A DNA stretch of 64,000 bases from JAPKZH01 sp964537875 (GTDB taxonomy: Bacteria > Acidobacteriota > Aminicenantia > Aminicenantales > UBA4085): assembly GCA_964537875.1 (NCBI GenBank), contig CAZIDN010000012.1:8604-72603 (forward strand), given 5' to 3'. Made by a program: the position numbers and the translations under genes. Each line of letters opens with the position of its first letter. Within the stretch, counting starts at the first letter, position 1. This document shows positions 15,823 to 23,632 of this stretch, piece after piece. Below the pieces are notes generated by a model. That model did not search any database. It was not told the origin of the DNA and worked only from the letters and a program-made list of their open reading frames with translations.

Positions 15823-17805
15823 CTAAATCGAGATTGAACTCAAAATGAGCTTTCCTTGAAACACGCCGCAGGTATAGCTGACCTGCCAATTTTCGATTCT
15901 AACCAGCTTATCTCTTCTGTCCTTCGGCGGCTCAAGGAGAACGGAACTCACCGCCGTCACAATCGTCTGCTTGACAAACTCGCGTTTTTCTCCGGGAGAG
16001 ACGCTTAGGTCAGTGTCGGTGATAGTATCCACGGATATTTTTCCCTCCGCACTGACCGAGAGAGTCAGATAGACTGGACCTTGAACCTTGATCTCCTCTG
16101 GAAATGCGGTTACGATGATTCGTTTGATTTTTTCGTTGTACAGGTGGATTTTTTCCGGAGGCAGTTGGATCAATTTCACGGCTGGCTGAACTTCTTTCTC
16201 CGTCGGCTCTTTCTTAAGTATTGGTTTCTCCTCGGGCGGCTTTTGTTGTTGAGATTTGCTTTTTTCGGATTCCTGGATGGCTTTTAAACGTTCACGGGCT
16301 AGATCGCGAAATTGCCCTTCGGGATACTTCTTTAAGTAGGCTTCGTAAGCCCCGGCCCTGTCGATCTTGACAGCGGATTTCCAGAATTCAGCTTCGACCG
16401 CAAATGAAGTATCAACCCTAGCGATCGTCTTTATCGCTGCCAATTTTTCTCGGGCCAAATTGGCGTACGTCTGGGCCTGAGCGTTATTGGGATCGATTTT
16501 CAAGAGATCGAGACACTGATTCAGACATTCTTGGTAGTTTCCTTTTTCAAAAGCATTTTGGGCTGCCGTCAATCCGCTTCGGATCTTCTCTTCGTTCTTT
16601 TTTTTCTCATCTTGTTCGGGCTGATCCACAGGAGGCTTATGCTCGGCCGCCGATCTTTCCGGGTTCTGGCTTAGCCCATCTGTTCGGGAGACGACGGGAC
16701 CGGGCGGCGTCGGCCTAAGCCAGAGAAGCCAGATCCCGACCGCCAGCACGGCCAGAGCCAGGATCACTCCCCCGGGAACAAGGACCTTCTTCATCTTAAA
16801 CTTGATCGTGATCTCTCGGGCCGTCAGCGGCTTTTCCTCGGGAAGGACTCTCTGGGTTGTCGGGATCCCTTTTTCGATTTTCTCCAAGGCCGAGATGAGC
16901 TCGAAGGCGGTTTTATATCTCTTCTCCTTTTCTTTCTCTAGGCATCTCAGAATCAAGCTGTTGAGGTCCGCGGGGATCTGAATATTGAGCTTTCGGGGAT
17001 GGGGTGGCAGCTCCGTTTTGTGCTTCATAGCGATGCTTAGAGGCGTCCCCCCCTCAAAGGGCACCCTCCCCGTCAGCGCCTCAAAGAGGATGATCCCTAG
17101 TGAATAGAGATCGGACCGCTGATCCACCTCTTTCCCCTCGGCCTGTTCCGGAGACATATATTCCGGCGTGCCGATGATTGTTCCCGTTATGGTAACGCCT
17201 CTTGCCATGATAAACCGAGCGATCCCGAAATCCATGATCTTGACCTTGCCCTCTCTGTCGATCATGATATTTTGGGGCTTGAGATCTCGATGAACAATGC
17301 CCATAGCATGGGCTTCGGCCAACCCTTCACAGATCTGTTTGGCGATATCGATCGTCTTGCCGACAGTCAATTGGCCGATCCTGTTGATGAGACTCCTCAG
17401 GTCCTCGCCCGTGACATACTCCATGGTGATGAAATGGGTCCCGGCCTCTTCGCCGATATCAAACATCCGGCAGACGTTCCGGTGCGTGATCTTTCTGGCG
17501 GTCTTCAATTCCTGGCTGAACCGCTCGATGATGGCTTTATCTGTCTCGATCTCAGGCTTGATGAGTTTCAAGGCAATCATTTCATGGATTTTCTTGTCGA
17601 AGACCTTATAGACCTTGCCCATTCCCCCTGAACCGATTCCTTCAACCACCTCATAGCGTCCGGCGAAAAGGTCCCCTCTCTCAATGTCTCTGACCGATGT
17701 CTGGATAGTCTCCGTGGGGGCCTCTGCGGGATTGAGTTCTGTTCCGCACTGGCCGCAAAAACGGGTATCGGGGGAGTTGCGAAAATAACATTTTGGGCAT
17801 TTCAT
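15823..17805 (-). CDS. Membrane Ser/Thr protein kinase with N-terminal zinc ribbon
   Basis: 660 aa. A zinc ribbon with Cys3, Cys6, Cys17 and Cys20 opens the protein. The PknB-type kinase domain spans about 50-310: glycine loop GIGSGGMG (57-64), Lys80, HRDLKPQN (172-179) and DFG (192-194) are all intact, so it should be active. A single transmembrane helix at 341-363 is followed by an extracytoplasmic part: a Lys/Glu-rich coiled segment with TPR-like helices (about 400-520), then a beta-rich C-terminal domain (540-660) that resembles TonB/energy-transducer C-termini by pattern only. First gene of a two-gene operon with the NHL protein. Confidence 0.92.
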   Translation of the reverse strand: MKCPKCYFRNSPDTRFCGQCGTELNPAEAPTETIQTSVRDIERGDLFAGRYEVVEGIGSGGMGKVYKVFDKKIHEMIALKLIKPEIETDKAIIERFSQELKTARKITHRNVCRMFDIGEEAGTHFITMEYVTGEDLRSLINRIGQLTVGKTIDIAKQICEGLAEAHAMGIVHRDLKPQNIMIDREGKVKIMDFGIARFIMARGVTITGTIIGTPEYMSPEQAEGKEVDQRSDLYSLGIILFEALTGRVPFEGGTPLSIAMKHKTELPPHPRKLNIQIPADLNSLILRCLEKEKEKRYKTAFELISALEKIEKGIPTTQRVLPEEKPLTAREITIKFKMKKVLVPGGVILALAVLAVGIWLLWLRPTPPGPVVSRTDGLSQNPERSAAEHKPPVDQPEQDEKKKNEEKIRSGLTAAQNAFEKGNYQECLNQCLDLLKIDPNNAQAQTYANLAREKLAAIKTIARVDTSFAVEAEFWKSAVKIDRAGAYEAYLKKYPEGQFRDLARERLKAIQESEKSKSQQQKPPEEKPILKKEPTEKEVQPAVKLIQLPPEKIHLYNEKIKRIIVTAFPEEIKVQGPVYLTLSVSAEGKISVDTITDTDLSVSPGEKREFVKQTIVTAVSSVLLEPPKDRRDKLVRIENWQVSYTCGVFQGKLILSSISI

Positions 17806-17829
17806 CGGGTGCTGATTCCCTCTGCGGCT

Positions 17830-17860
17830 ATATTAATGCAAATCTATGAGAGAAAGTCAA
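17830..17860 (-). promoter_or_regulatory. Possible promoter of the zinc-ribbon kinase operon
   Basis: On the minus strand TTGACT (17855-17860) is followed by TAATAT 19 bp on, or ATTAAT at a 17-bp spacing. The -35 box and its TTGACT(T/C)TCTC context resemble the promoter of the other kinase gene at 26875-26903. Confidence 0.35.
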
Positions 17861-17927
17861 ACTGAACAGATCAAGAATCCCAGGAAGAGCAGAAGCCCCG
17901 GGCTCTCGTGAAGTCCGTGACAAGCTA

Positions 17928-18540
17928 TTGATATGCCAATCTGAAGTGCGGCTTTGCCCGGATCCGCCGTCCGGACTGTTGAGGCGAGAGGCTGCTGATG
18001 TTTTCCTGCCGGACAAGGGGCTTCTGCCACTCAAGCGGCTAGTGGAGTGGGGAGAGAGGGTCCGTGAGACGCTTCTTCTCGATGTCCCCCACCGTCAGGT
18101 CATCTTCGTCATCCCCAAGATGCTCCGGGACTTCTTCAAGTTCAAGCGCAAGCTCCTGGCGGAGCTGTGCAGGGCGGCCATCCGCACGCTTCTTCTTTAT
18201 TTTCAGGCGGCAACAGGGAGGGAGATCGAGCCCGGTGTCATCGCCGTGATAGAAGCGGGAAGGTCAAGCTACACGATGGTCGATGTTTTAGCTGATCTGG
18301 GGGTTGAAACGACAGTCGCCCATCCGAAAGAGGTGAAGGCGATCGCCAAGGCCAAAGTGAAGACGGATCAGAGGGACTCCTACAAGCTGGCTCATCTTCT
18401 GCGGACGGGTTATATTCCTGAGGTCTACAAGCGATCGCGGGATATGATAAGATACCCTATGCCCGGCTGATCCAGACCGTTCCTGGATTTGGCCAATTTT
18501 TGTCAGTGTTGGCGGCGGTGGAGGCAATCTGGCCGGCCCT
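17928..18540 (+). mobile_element. Chimeric transposase remnant: IS91-type fragment fused to IS110-type fragment
   Basis: The open frame 17928-18470 joins two unrelated families. Its first part (FLPDKGLLPLKRLVEWGERV, VPHRQVIFVIPKMLR, LLLYFQAATG, EPGVIAVI) matches Y2/IS91-type transposases. From about 18250, EAGRSSYTMVDVLADLGVE, KVKTDQRDSYKLAHLLRTG and IPEVY match the N-terminal DEDD half of IS110 transposases. After 18450 the reading shifts frame to IPYARLIQTVPGFGQFL, an IS110 C-terminal motif that normally lies about 90 residues further on. There is therefore a fusion, an internal deletion and a frameshift. No intact element. Confidence 0.75.
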
Positions 18541-18587
18541 CCGAGCGGACTTTAACCTCCGCTTAGGGCTTGCATAATAAACAATAA

Positions 18588-18630
18588 TGATTCATAATAT
18601 GAATCAATATGATTCATATTTAGATTCATG
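18588..18630. promoter_or_regulatory. Array of TGATTCAT half-sites: operator of the RHH/VapC module
   Basis: TGATTCATAATATGAATCA (18588-18606) is a perfect 9+1+9 palindrome. Its right half is shared with a second perfect repeat, AATATGAATCA (18596-18606) / TGATTCATATT (18610-18620). A further half-site GATTCATG is at 18623-18630, 9 bp before the antitoxin ATG. Such overlapping sites suit cooperative binding by a ribbon-helix-helix antitoxin. Confidence 0.75.
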
Positions 18631-18638
18631 GAGAGCAG

Positions 18639-18893
18639 ATGAAATCCATCACAATACATGGAATCGACAAGGAAACAGAAAAACTCATCAAGGAGCGCGC
18701 CAAATCCGCGGGCACGAGCGTCAATAAGATCGTGAAAGAACTTCTCGCCAAGGCCCTTGGGCTGGGCAAAGACAAAAATGATCATCGGGACGAATTCCTC
18801 GATCTCTTCGGCGTCTGGACAGAGGATGACGAAGAGCAATTCCTGGAGACCGTCAAAGACCTGGAAGCCATTCATCCCGAGGACTGGAAATGA
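18639..18893 (+). CDS. Ribbon-helix-helix antitoxin (VapB/FitA-like)
   Basis: 84 aa. The N-terminus MKSITIHGIDKETEKLIKER has the beta-strand plus amphipathic helix of RHH DNA-binding proteins, followed by GTSVNKIVKELLAKAL (second helix). The acidic tail (LFGVWTEDDEEQFLETVKD) matches toxin-binding tails of FitA-like antitoxins. The toxin starts 4 bases before its stop (ATGA overlap). Likely represses its own promoter through the array at 18588-18630. AT-rich upstream DNA and adjacent transposase debris suggest mobility. Confidence 0.88.
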   Translation: MKSITIHGIDKETEKLIKERAKSAGTSVNKIVKELLAKALGLGKDKNDHRDEFLDLFGVWTEDDEEQFLETVKDLEAIHPEDWK

Positions 18894-19291
18894 AAAAAAT
18901 TCTGTTGGATACAAACGCTTATGTGCGCTTTTTGAGGGGGGACGAAAAAGTCATGGCTTATCTAGCCCAGGCCGACAGCGTCTATATGTCCGTGTTTGTC
19001 CTGGGAGAATTGTATGCGGGCTTCAGAGCCGGCGGCAAAGAAAGAGAGAATAGGCAAATTCTTGAGAGGTTCCTTCTCAAATCAACGGTAACCATCCTTG
19101 AGGCGACGATTGAAACGGCCGATGTTTTCGGGCTCATCATGGCCTCTCTCAGAAAGTCCGGAAAACCGATTCCGATCAATGATGTCTGGATCGCGGCGCA
19201 CGGCCTGGAAACGGGCTCGATCCTGGTGACCTATGACGACCATTTCGCCGTGATCCCGGGGCTGCGGCTCTGGCCTGAAATCGGTCATTAG
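18890..19291 (+). CDS. vapC: PIN-domain RNase toxin, VapC family
   Basis: 133 aa. PIN acidic residues: Asp7 (KILLDTNAYV), Glu40 (FVLGELYAGF), Asp98 (PINDVWIAAHG) and Asp116/117 (VTYDDHFAVI). Full length and intact. Its last 64 codons plus stop are duplicated at 26908-27101. Paired with the RHH antitoxin by an ATGA overlap. RNA target unknown. Confidence 0.92.
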   Translation: MKKILLDTNAYVRFLRGDEKVMAYLAQADSVYMSVFVLGELYAGFRAGGKERENRQILERFLLKSTVTILEATIETADVFGLIMASLRKSGKPIPINDVWIAAHGLETGSILVTYDDHFAVIPGLRLWPEIGH

Positions 19292-19305
19292 AAAAGTCGA
19301 TAGCC

Positions 19306-19371
19306 GCGGTCAAACTTACTCGTTGCGCAAAATTCACTAGGGAAAGGTGCGTGATGAGTAGGTTTGACCCC
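19306..19371 (+). repeat. 66-bp palindromic repeat, copy 4
   Basis: Left arm GCGGTCAAACTTACTC, right arm GAGTAGGTTTGACCCC, with loop changes (TTCACTAGGGA). Same 66-bp length despite several substitutions. It starts 15 bp after the vapC stop, as copy 1 follows the other vapC. Confidence 0.85.
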
Positions 19372-19490
19372 GGCTATGAGCAATTTCAAAAGGATAGTCG
19401 TCTGTTGTTTTGAGCTCCATGATTGCGTGGTGCTTTCTTGGACATGGTCACCGGGCACGGATGATAATAATTGATAAACAATGATTAATT

Positions 19491-19715
19491 ATGATAAAAT
19501 ATGACTTTACTTATCATGCAGAACAACGGGTCAAACAGAGATCCATAAAAAAGGAGGAAATTGAAAAGGTTTTGAATAATCCTGATTATTCCTATTCTGG
19601 CAAGCAGGGAGAATTGAATTTGGTGAAAGGATTTTCCAAGGGGAGGAAAATCAGAGTTGTTGTCAAGCCCGAGAAAAATAAGATGAAGATAATCACAGCC
19701 ATTATTATTCATTGA
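19491..19715 (+). CDS. DUF4258-type small protein
   Basis: 74 aa: FTYHAEQRVKQRSIKKEEIE, then NPDYSY and KIRVVVKPEKNKMKIITA. The pattern fits DUF4258, a small BECR-like fold often found next to DUF2283 proteins in suspected toxin-antitoxin pairs. No strong ribosome site; the ATG is preceded by AT-rich DNA. The next gene follows after 17 bp. Toxicity is inference from context. Confidence 0.75.
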   Translation: MIKYDFTYHAEQRVKQRSIKKEEIEKVLNNPDYSYSGKQGELNLVKGFSKGRKIRVVVKPEKNKMKIITAIIIH

Positions 19716-19732
19716 ATGGAGAGGACGACGAA

Positions 19733-20068
19733 ATGAGAGTTACCTTTGACCGGTCCGCAGATGCAACCTACATAAAACTTTCTGATAGAAAAATCAAAAA
19801 GACGATCTCCGTCTCAGATTATTGTAATGTCGACTTGGATGATGCAGAGAAGGTTGTCGGTATCGAACTATTGTTTATCAGTCAATACATGGATGATTTC
19901 AAACTCTGGCTGGAACTTGCCAGCGCGGCAGAATATCTCAACAAATCAGAGATTACCTTGAGAAGATGGGTGAAAGATGGCGGTGTGCCCTATTATAGGC
20001 TGGGAAGAGAATATCTATTTATTAAAGAGGAACTCGACGAGTTCATTAAAAACCATAAAAAAGCATAA
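19733..20068 (+). CDS. DUF2283 domain fused to an excisionase-type HTH
   Basis: 111 aa from the ATG at 19733, preceded by GGAGAGGAC (an upstream ATG at 19712 overlaps the previous stop). Residues 1-55 form a DUF2283 unit (RSADATYIKLSDRKI, VDLDDAEKVVGIELL). Residues 62-108 are a MerR/excisionase-type HTH (SAAEYLNKSEITLRRWVKDG, YYRLGREYLFIKEELDEF). DUF2283 proteins usually stand alone beside DUF4258 proteins. The HTH suggests that this one is the DNA-binding antitoxin of the pair. Compare the HTH-MNT fusion at 12033. Confidence 0.78.
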   Translation: MRVTFDRSADATYIKLSDRKIKKTISVSDYCNVDLDDAEKVVGIELLFISQYMDDFKLWLELASAAEYLNKSEITLRRWVKDGGVPYYRLGREYLFIKEELDEFIKNHKKA

Positions 20069-20157
20069 ATAAGCGCACTGTGGTCGGAGCAAGTTTGACT
20101 CTTATCTCGATGCTCGTTGCTTTTGGCCCGGATCAATAAAGCCTTTAGGTTGTAACC

Positions 20158-20223
20158 GGGGTCAAACCTACTCGTTACGCACAATTCTCCAGGGGAAGAT
20201 GCGTAAAGAGTAGGTTTGACCCC
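20158..20223 (+). repeat. 66-bp palindromic repeat, copy 5
   Basis: GGGGTCAAACCTACTC, loop TTCTCCAGGGG, GAGTAGGTTTGACCCC. Near-consensus with one arm mismatch (TAAAGAG for TAATGAG). It lies in the gap between the DUF2283 gene and the 3' end of the OPT gene. Confidence 0.9.
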
Positions 20224-20308
20224 AAGCTTTTGTTTGTTTTATCTACCATTAAGCTTGGAATCGATAACCCTTATCCTAAAATGACTATATTGTCGGCCGG
20301 CGTGTCCG

Positions 20309-22381
20309 TCAGGCCGCCTTCCGGCCGGCGCCGCTCATGGCCCGAACAACCAGGAACCCGCCCAGGGCCAGGATCCCGGCCAGGGCGAGAAGATACGACG
20401 GCTGCTTGAAGACTTCGAACAGCCCGATCTCGAAGAAGGCCAGGGCGGCAAAAACGATTCCGATCAAGGCCTCACCGGCAATCAGGCCGGAGGCCAGAAG
20501 CGTGCCGGTATTGACGACACGTTCCCTATCCTCGCCGGCGATCTTCTTCTTCTCCAACCTGCGCTCGAGAATCGATTTGAAGATCCCGCCCAGGAAGATG
20601 GCAAACGAGGTGTCGATCGGCAGGTACATGCCGACCGCGATCAGCATCGGGCTGCGCACCTGCATCAGGATGAAGGCCAGCCCCAGGAACACCCCGGTTA
20701 GGATTAGGATCCATTCCGTCTTTCGCTCGAAGATGCCCTTGGCCACGACCGCCATCAGGCTGGCCTGGGGAGCGGCGATTTTCTCGCCGCCGAAGCCGGC
20801 GTTGGCCTTCAGGATCTCGTTCTGTTTTTCCGGGATCATGGCCTTGATGTCGTCGAGCCTGTAGGTCCCGGCCGGGATCGCCGCGTGGCGTCCGTCGTAC
20901 GTCACCTCGGTGACCCCGGCGGCTTCCATCTCGACGAGCTTCGCCCCCACGACCTGTTTGATGTTCCCCAGGTGGAGGATGGACAAGACGAAGAACATGA
21001 CCAAGGCGGCGGAGGCGATCCCGAACACGTCGCCGAGCTGCATGCGCCGGGGCGTGCCGCCCAGGAGGTGGCCGGCCTTGAGGTCCTGCATCATCTCCCC
21101 TGCCACCGAGACCGAAACGCAGGTGAAGGCGGCTACGATGAGCACGGCCGAGATTCCGCTCCCGCCCTGCAGGCCCATCAGGACCATGATGAAGGCGACG
21201 ATGATCAGCACCGACACCGTCAGCCCGCTCGTCGGATTGCTGCTGACGCCGATGATCCCGACGAGATAGCCGGAGACCGCGGCGAAGACGAAACCCAGGA
21301 AGATCATCAGCAGGACGGCGACAAGGGAGGCGGGTAGGCTGCCGGCGTAACGGTTGAAGATGAAGAAGACGAGGACGGCGACGGAGAGGGCCGTGGCCAG
21401 GGCCCACTTAATGTCGAGGTCGCGGTCAGTCCGGGGCACGGCCTCGACCGGGCCGGTCTTGCCTCGTCCGAGGGTGGACAGGGACCGTGCGATGCCTTGG
21501 ATCAAGCTCTTCCTCATCTTGAACAGTGTGTAAAAGGCCCCGACCAGCATCCCGCCGATGGCGATGTGGCGGACGTAATCCTTCCAGACCCGGCTGATCT
21601 CGGTTGCCCAGTCGGACACTCCGGCCAGGTCGTTGTAGTTCAGGAAAAAGGCCAAGGCCGGCGCCAACAAGCCCCAGGCGAGCACGCCGCCGCTGAAATT
21701 GATGGCGGCCAGCTTGGGGCCGATGATGTAGCCGACGCCGAGGAAGGCCGGGCTCATCTCCGGGCCGCGCAGGAGGAGGGAACCCTTTCCGGCCGAGACG
21801 ACCTTCTGCCATTTGAGGGCCACGATTTTGAATTCGGTGAGGGCGGTGAAGACGGCTCCGAGGCCCATCCCAGACAGGAGATGGCCGGTGCCGCGGGCGC
21901 CTCCCTGTCCTGCCTTGTGGATCTCGGCGGCGGCGATGGACTCAGGAAAGGGAAGGTCTTTGTCGGCGATGAGGACGCGCCGGGTGATGGTGACAAACAT
22001 GATGCCCAGGATGCCCCCCGCGGCCAGGATGGCCGTCGCCGTCAGGTAATGGCTGAATTCGTAGAAGGGAAGCCAGATGCCGGCGATGAAGAAGGCGGGC
22101 AGGGTGAAGATCGCACCCGACGCGACATTGCCGCCGATCGAGCCGACCGTCCGAGCCAGGTTCTCCTCGAGGATCGTCCCGCCCAAGGCTTTGATCACGG
22201 CCATCCCGACGACGGCGGTCGTGTAGGTAGCGGCGATCGTCATCCCGGCCTTAAGGCCAAGATAGGCATTGGCGGCGCCCATGAAGGCGGCCATGACGAC
22301 GCCGAGCAGGATCGCCCGAAGGGTGAATTCCTTGATCCGGCTTTCCGGGGGAACGACCGGCAGGGGTTTCTTCTCGTCCAT
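20309..22381 (-). CDS. OPT-family oligopeptide transporter
   Basis: 690 aa from the ATG at 22381, which has AAGGAGGG five bases upstream; the frame extends 21 codons further without a ribosome site. About 15 hydrophobic helices. The OPT pattern is seen in FTLRAILLGVVMAAFMGAAN, KAGMTIAATY and GGNVASGAIFTLPAFF, then GEMMQDLKAGHLLGGTPRRM and, near the end, MYLPIDTSFAIFLGGI. Prokaryotic OPT proteins import oligopeptides or metal chelates by proton symport. Peptide uptake suits the many exported peptidases nearby. Flanked on both sides by 66-bp palindromes. Confidence 0.92.
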   Translation of the reverse strand: MDEKKPLPVVPPESRIKEFTLRAILLGVVMAAFMGAANAYLGLKAGMTIAATYTTAVVGMAVIKALGGTILEENLARTVGSIGGNVASGAIFTLPAFFIAGIWLPFYEFSHYLTATAILAAGGILGIMFVTITRRVLIADKDLPFPESIAAAEIHKAGQGGARGTGHLLSGMGLGAVFTALTEFKIVALKWQKVVSAGKGSLLLRGPEMSPAFLGVGYIIGPKLAAINFSGGVLAWGLLAPALAFFLNYNDLAGVSDWATEISRVWKDYVRHIAIGGMLVGAFYTLFKMRKSLIQGIARSLSTLGRGKTGPVEAVPRTDRDLDIKWALATALSVAVLVFFIFNRYAGSLPASLVAVLLMIFLGFVFAAVSGYLVGIIGVSSNPTSGLTVSVLIIVAFIMVLMGLQGGSGISAVLIVAAFTCVSVSVAGEMMQDLKAGHLLGGTPRRMQLGDVFGIASAALVMFFVLSILHLGNIKQVVGAKLVEMEAAGVTEVTYDGRHAAIPAGTYRLDDIKAMIPEKQNEILKANAGFGGEKIAAPQASLMAVVAKGIFERKTEWILILTGVFLGLAFILMQVRSPMLIAVGMYLPIDTSFAIFLGGIFKSILERRLEKKKIAGEDRERVVNTGTLLASGLIAGEALIGIVFAALAFFEIGLFEVFKQPSYLLALAGILALGGFLVVRAMSGAGRKAA

Positions 22382-22470
22382 TCCGACCCTCCTTGTTCGA
22401 TTTGAGGCTTCCCCGATTGTAACGGCGAACGGCGGCTTTTTCAACTTCGATTTCTAAAATGTAGATAGTC

Positions 22471-22536
22471 GGGGTCAAACCTACTCGTTACGCACAATTC
22501 TCCAGGGGAAGATGCGTAATGAGTAGGTTTGACCCC
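22471..22536 (+). repeat. 66-bp palindromic repeat, copy 6
   Basis: GGGGTCAAACCTACTC, loop TTCTCCAGGGG, GAGTAGGTTTGACCCC. Pairing extends outward through TAGTC/GACTA to 22466-22541. Between the OPT promoter region and the 3' end of the arginase-like gene. Confidence 0.9.
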
Positions 22537-22620
22537 GACTATTGTTTAAATATGCAAGGCGAATAGAGGATAAAAAATTGGCGACGAAAGCGTCCCAAGG
22601 AAGGAGTGATGTCGCCCCGG

Positions 22621-23616
22621 CTAACGGCTTCCGTAGCCCCGGAGGGCGCCTTCGATCAAGCGGTATGCGGCTTTAAGGGAGAGGCCGTCCGGATCCCGCT
22701 CGCCGAAGGGCAGGGAGGCGATGCCGATCGCGCCAACTCTTGGGTGGCGGAACATCCGCTCGATGACTACGGCCAGCTCACGGCTGGTCGGGCCCAAGGG
22801 AACGTTCAGGGAATGCCCCCGGACCTCGCTCGGGTCGAGGACATCCATGTCGATGTGGACGTATATAACATCCGTCAGGCGTCCCAGGCGCTCCATCTGG
22901 CGGTCAAGCTCCGGGGATGTCCGGCGCAGGTCGTCGACGGACAGAAACGCACAATCCGAGCGGTCAAGAAGCTCCTGCTCAAGCGGATCGACATCACGTA
23001 GCCCGCCGAAGACGATATAGCGGGTCGGCAGGGCGGGATCGAGCCCGGTCTTGAGGCGGAGACGGGTTAGGCACAGGCCGGCCGCGACGGCCACGTCCAT
23101 GCCCCCCAGCATCCCGCTCATTGTCGTCTCGGGCAGATTGAAGTCGGCGTGAGCGTCGAGATAGACCAGGCCGACACGCAGCGGCTTGACGCCGGCCAAC
23201 CCCTCTCGTTGAAGATTCCGGTCGTCCGGGATTCCGGCCGCGGCGGGAGGCCCGAGATGCTGCAACCCGGCCAGCATCCCTAGGAGATCGACGCAGTTGG
23301 TCAACAGCCCGATGACCAGGCCTTCGTTCAGCCGATGTCCGGACACAAGCCGCCCGATGTGCCGGCTTTCCAAGGCGTCCCGATTCCACTCACCGTACTC
23401 CTTTTCTTCCTCGGGCGTCAGCTTGATGGCGGAGACCTCTCCGACGGAGAAGCCTTCCTTCCGGAGGATATCGAGCAACCCCCCCTCGGCCATCACCCGC
23501 GGCCCTGCCGAATCGTTGCGGACGACGATGGCCTTTTTCTCTGATCTCGGCCTGCCGGCGCCCGCGACGGCCAGAATGAGTACTGATCCCAGGACGACAA
23601 ACGCGATTTTCATCAT
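22621..23616 (-). CDS. Arginase/agmatinase-fold protein, apparently exported
   Basis: 331 aa ureohydrolase fold. The N-terminus MMKIAFVVLGSVLILAVAGA looks like a signal peptide or anchor, unusual for a cytosolic family. Manganese motifs DAHADFN (Asp154, His156, Asp158) and HIDMDVLDP (Asp256, Asp258) are intact. The first ligand motif, normally GG(D/N)H, reads LLTNCVDLLG, with Asn107/Cys108 where His is expected, so metal A may be altered or absent. It could be a diverged guanidino hydrolase or a formiminoglutamase relative. It starts shortly upstream of the OPT gene on the same strand and directly follows the second kinase. Confidence 0.82.
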   Translation of the reverse strand: MMKIAFVVLGSVLILAVAGAGRPRSEKKAIVVRNDSAGPRVMAEGGLLDILRKEGFSVGEVSAIKLTPEEEKEYGEWNRDALESRHIGRLVSGHRLNEGLVIGLLTNCVDLLGMLAGLQHLGPPAAAGIPDDRNLQREGLAGVKPLRVGLVYLDAHADFNLPETTMSGMLGGMDVAVAAGLCLTRLRLKTGLDPALPTRYIVFGGLRDVDPLEQELLDRSDCAFLSVDDLRRTSPELDRQMERLGRLTDVIYVHIDMDVLDPSEVRGHSLNVPLGPTSRELAVVIERMFRHPRVGAIGIASLPFGERDPDGLSLKAAYRLIEGALRGYGSR

Positions 23617-23632
23617 TTGCGCCGCCTCCTCT

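Noticed and set aside
20526..22405. Long ORFs in other frames across the OPT gene (293, 150, 302 aa)
   Set aside because: Low-complexity Arg/Gly/Asp-rich translations typical of GC-rich shadows; the minus-strand frame has membrane helices and OPT motifs.
8667..22536. 66-bp palindromes as rho-independent terminators
   Set aside because: No T-run follows the stems, copies lie in several gene orientations, and the length is fixed at 66 bp, which fits a dispersed element better.
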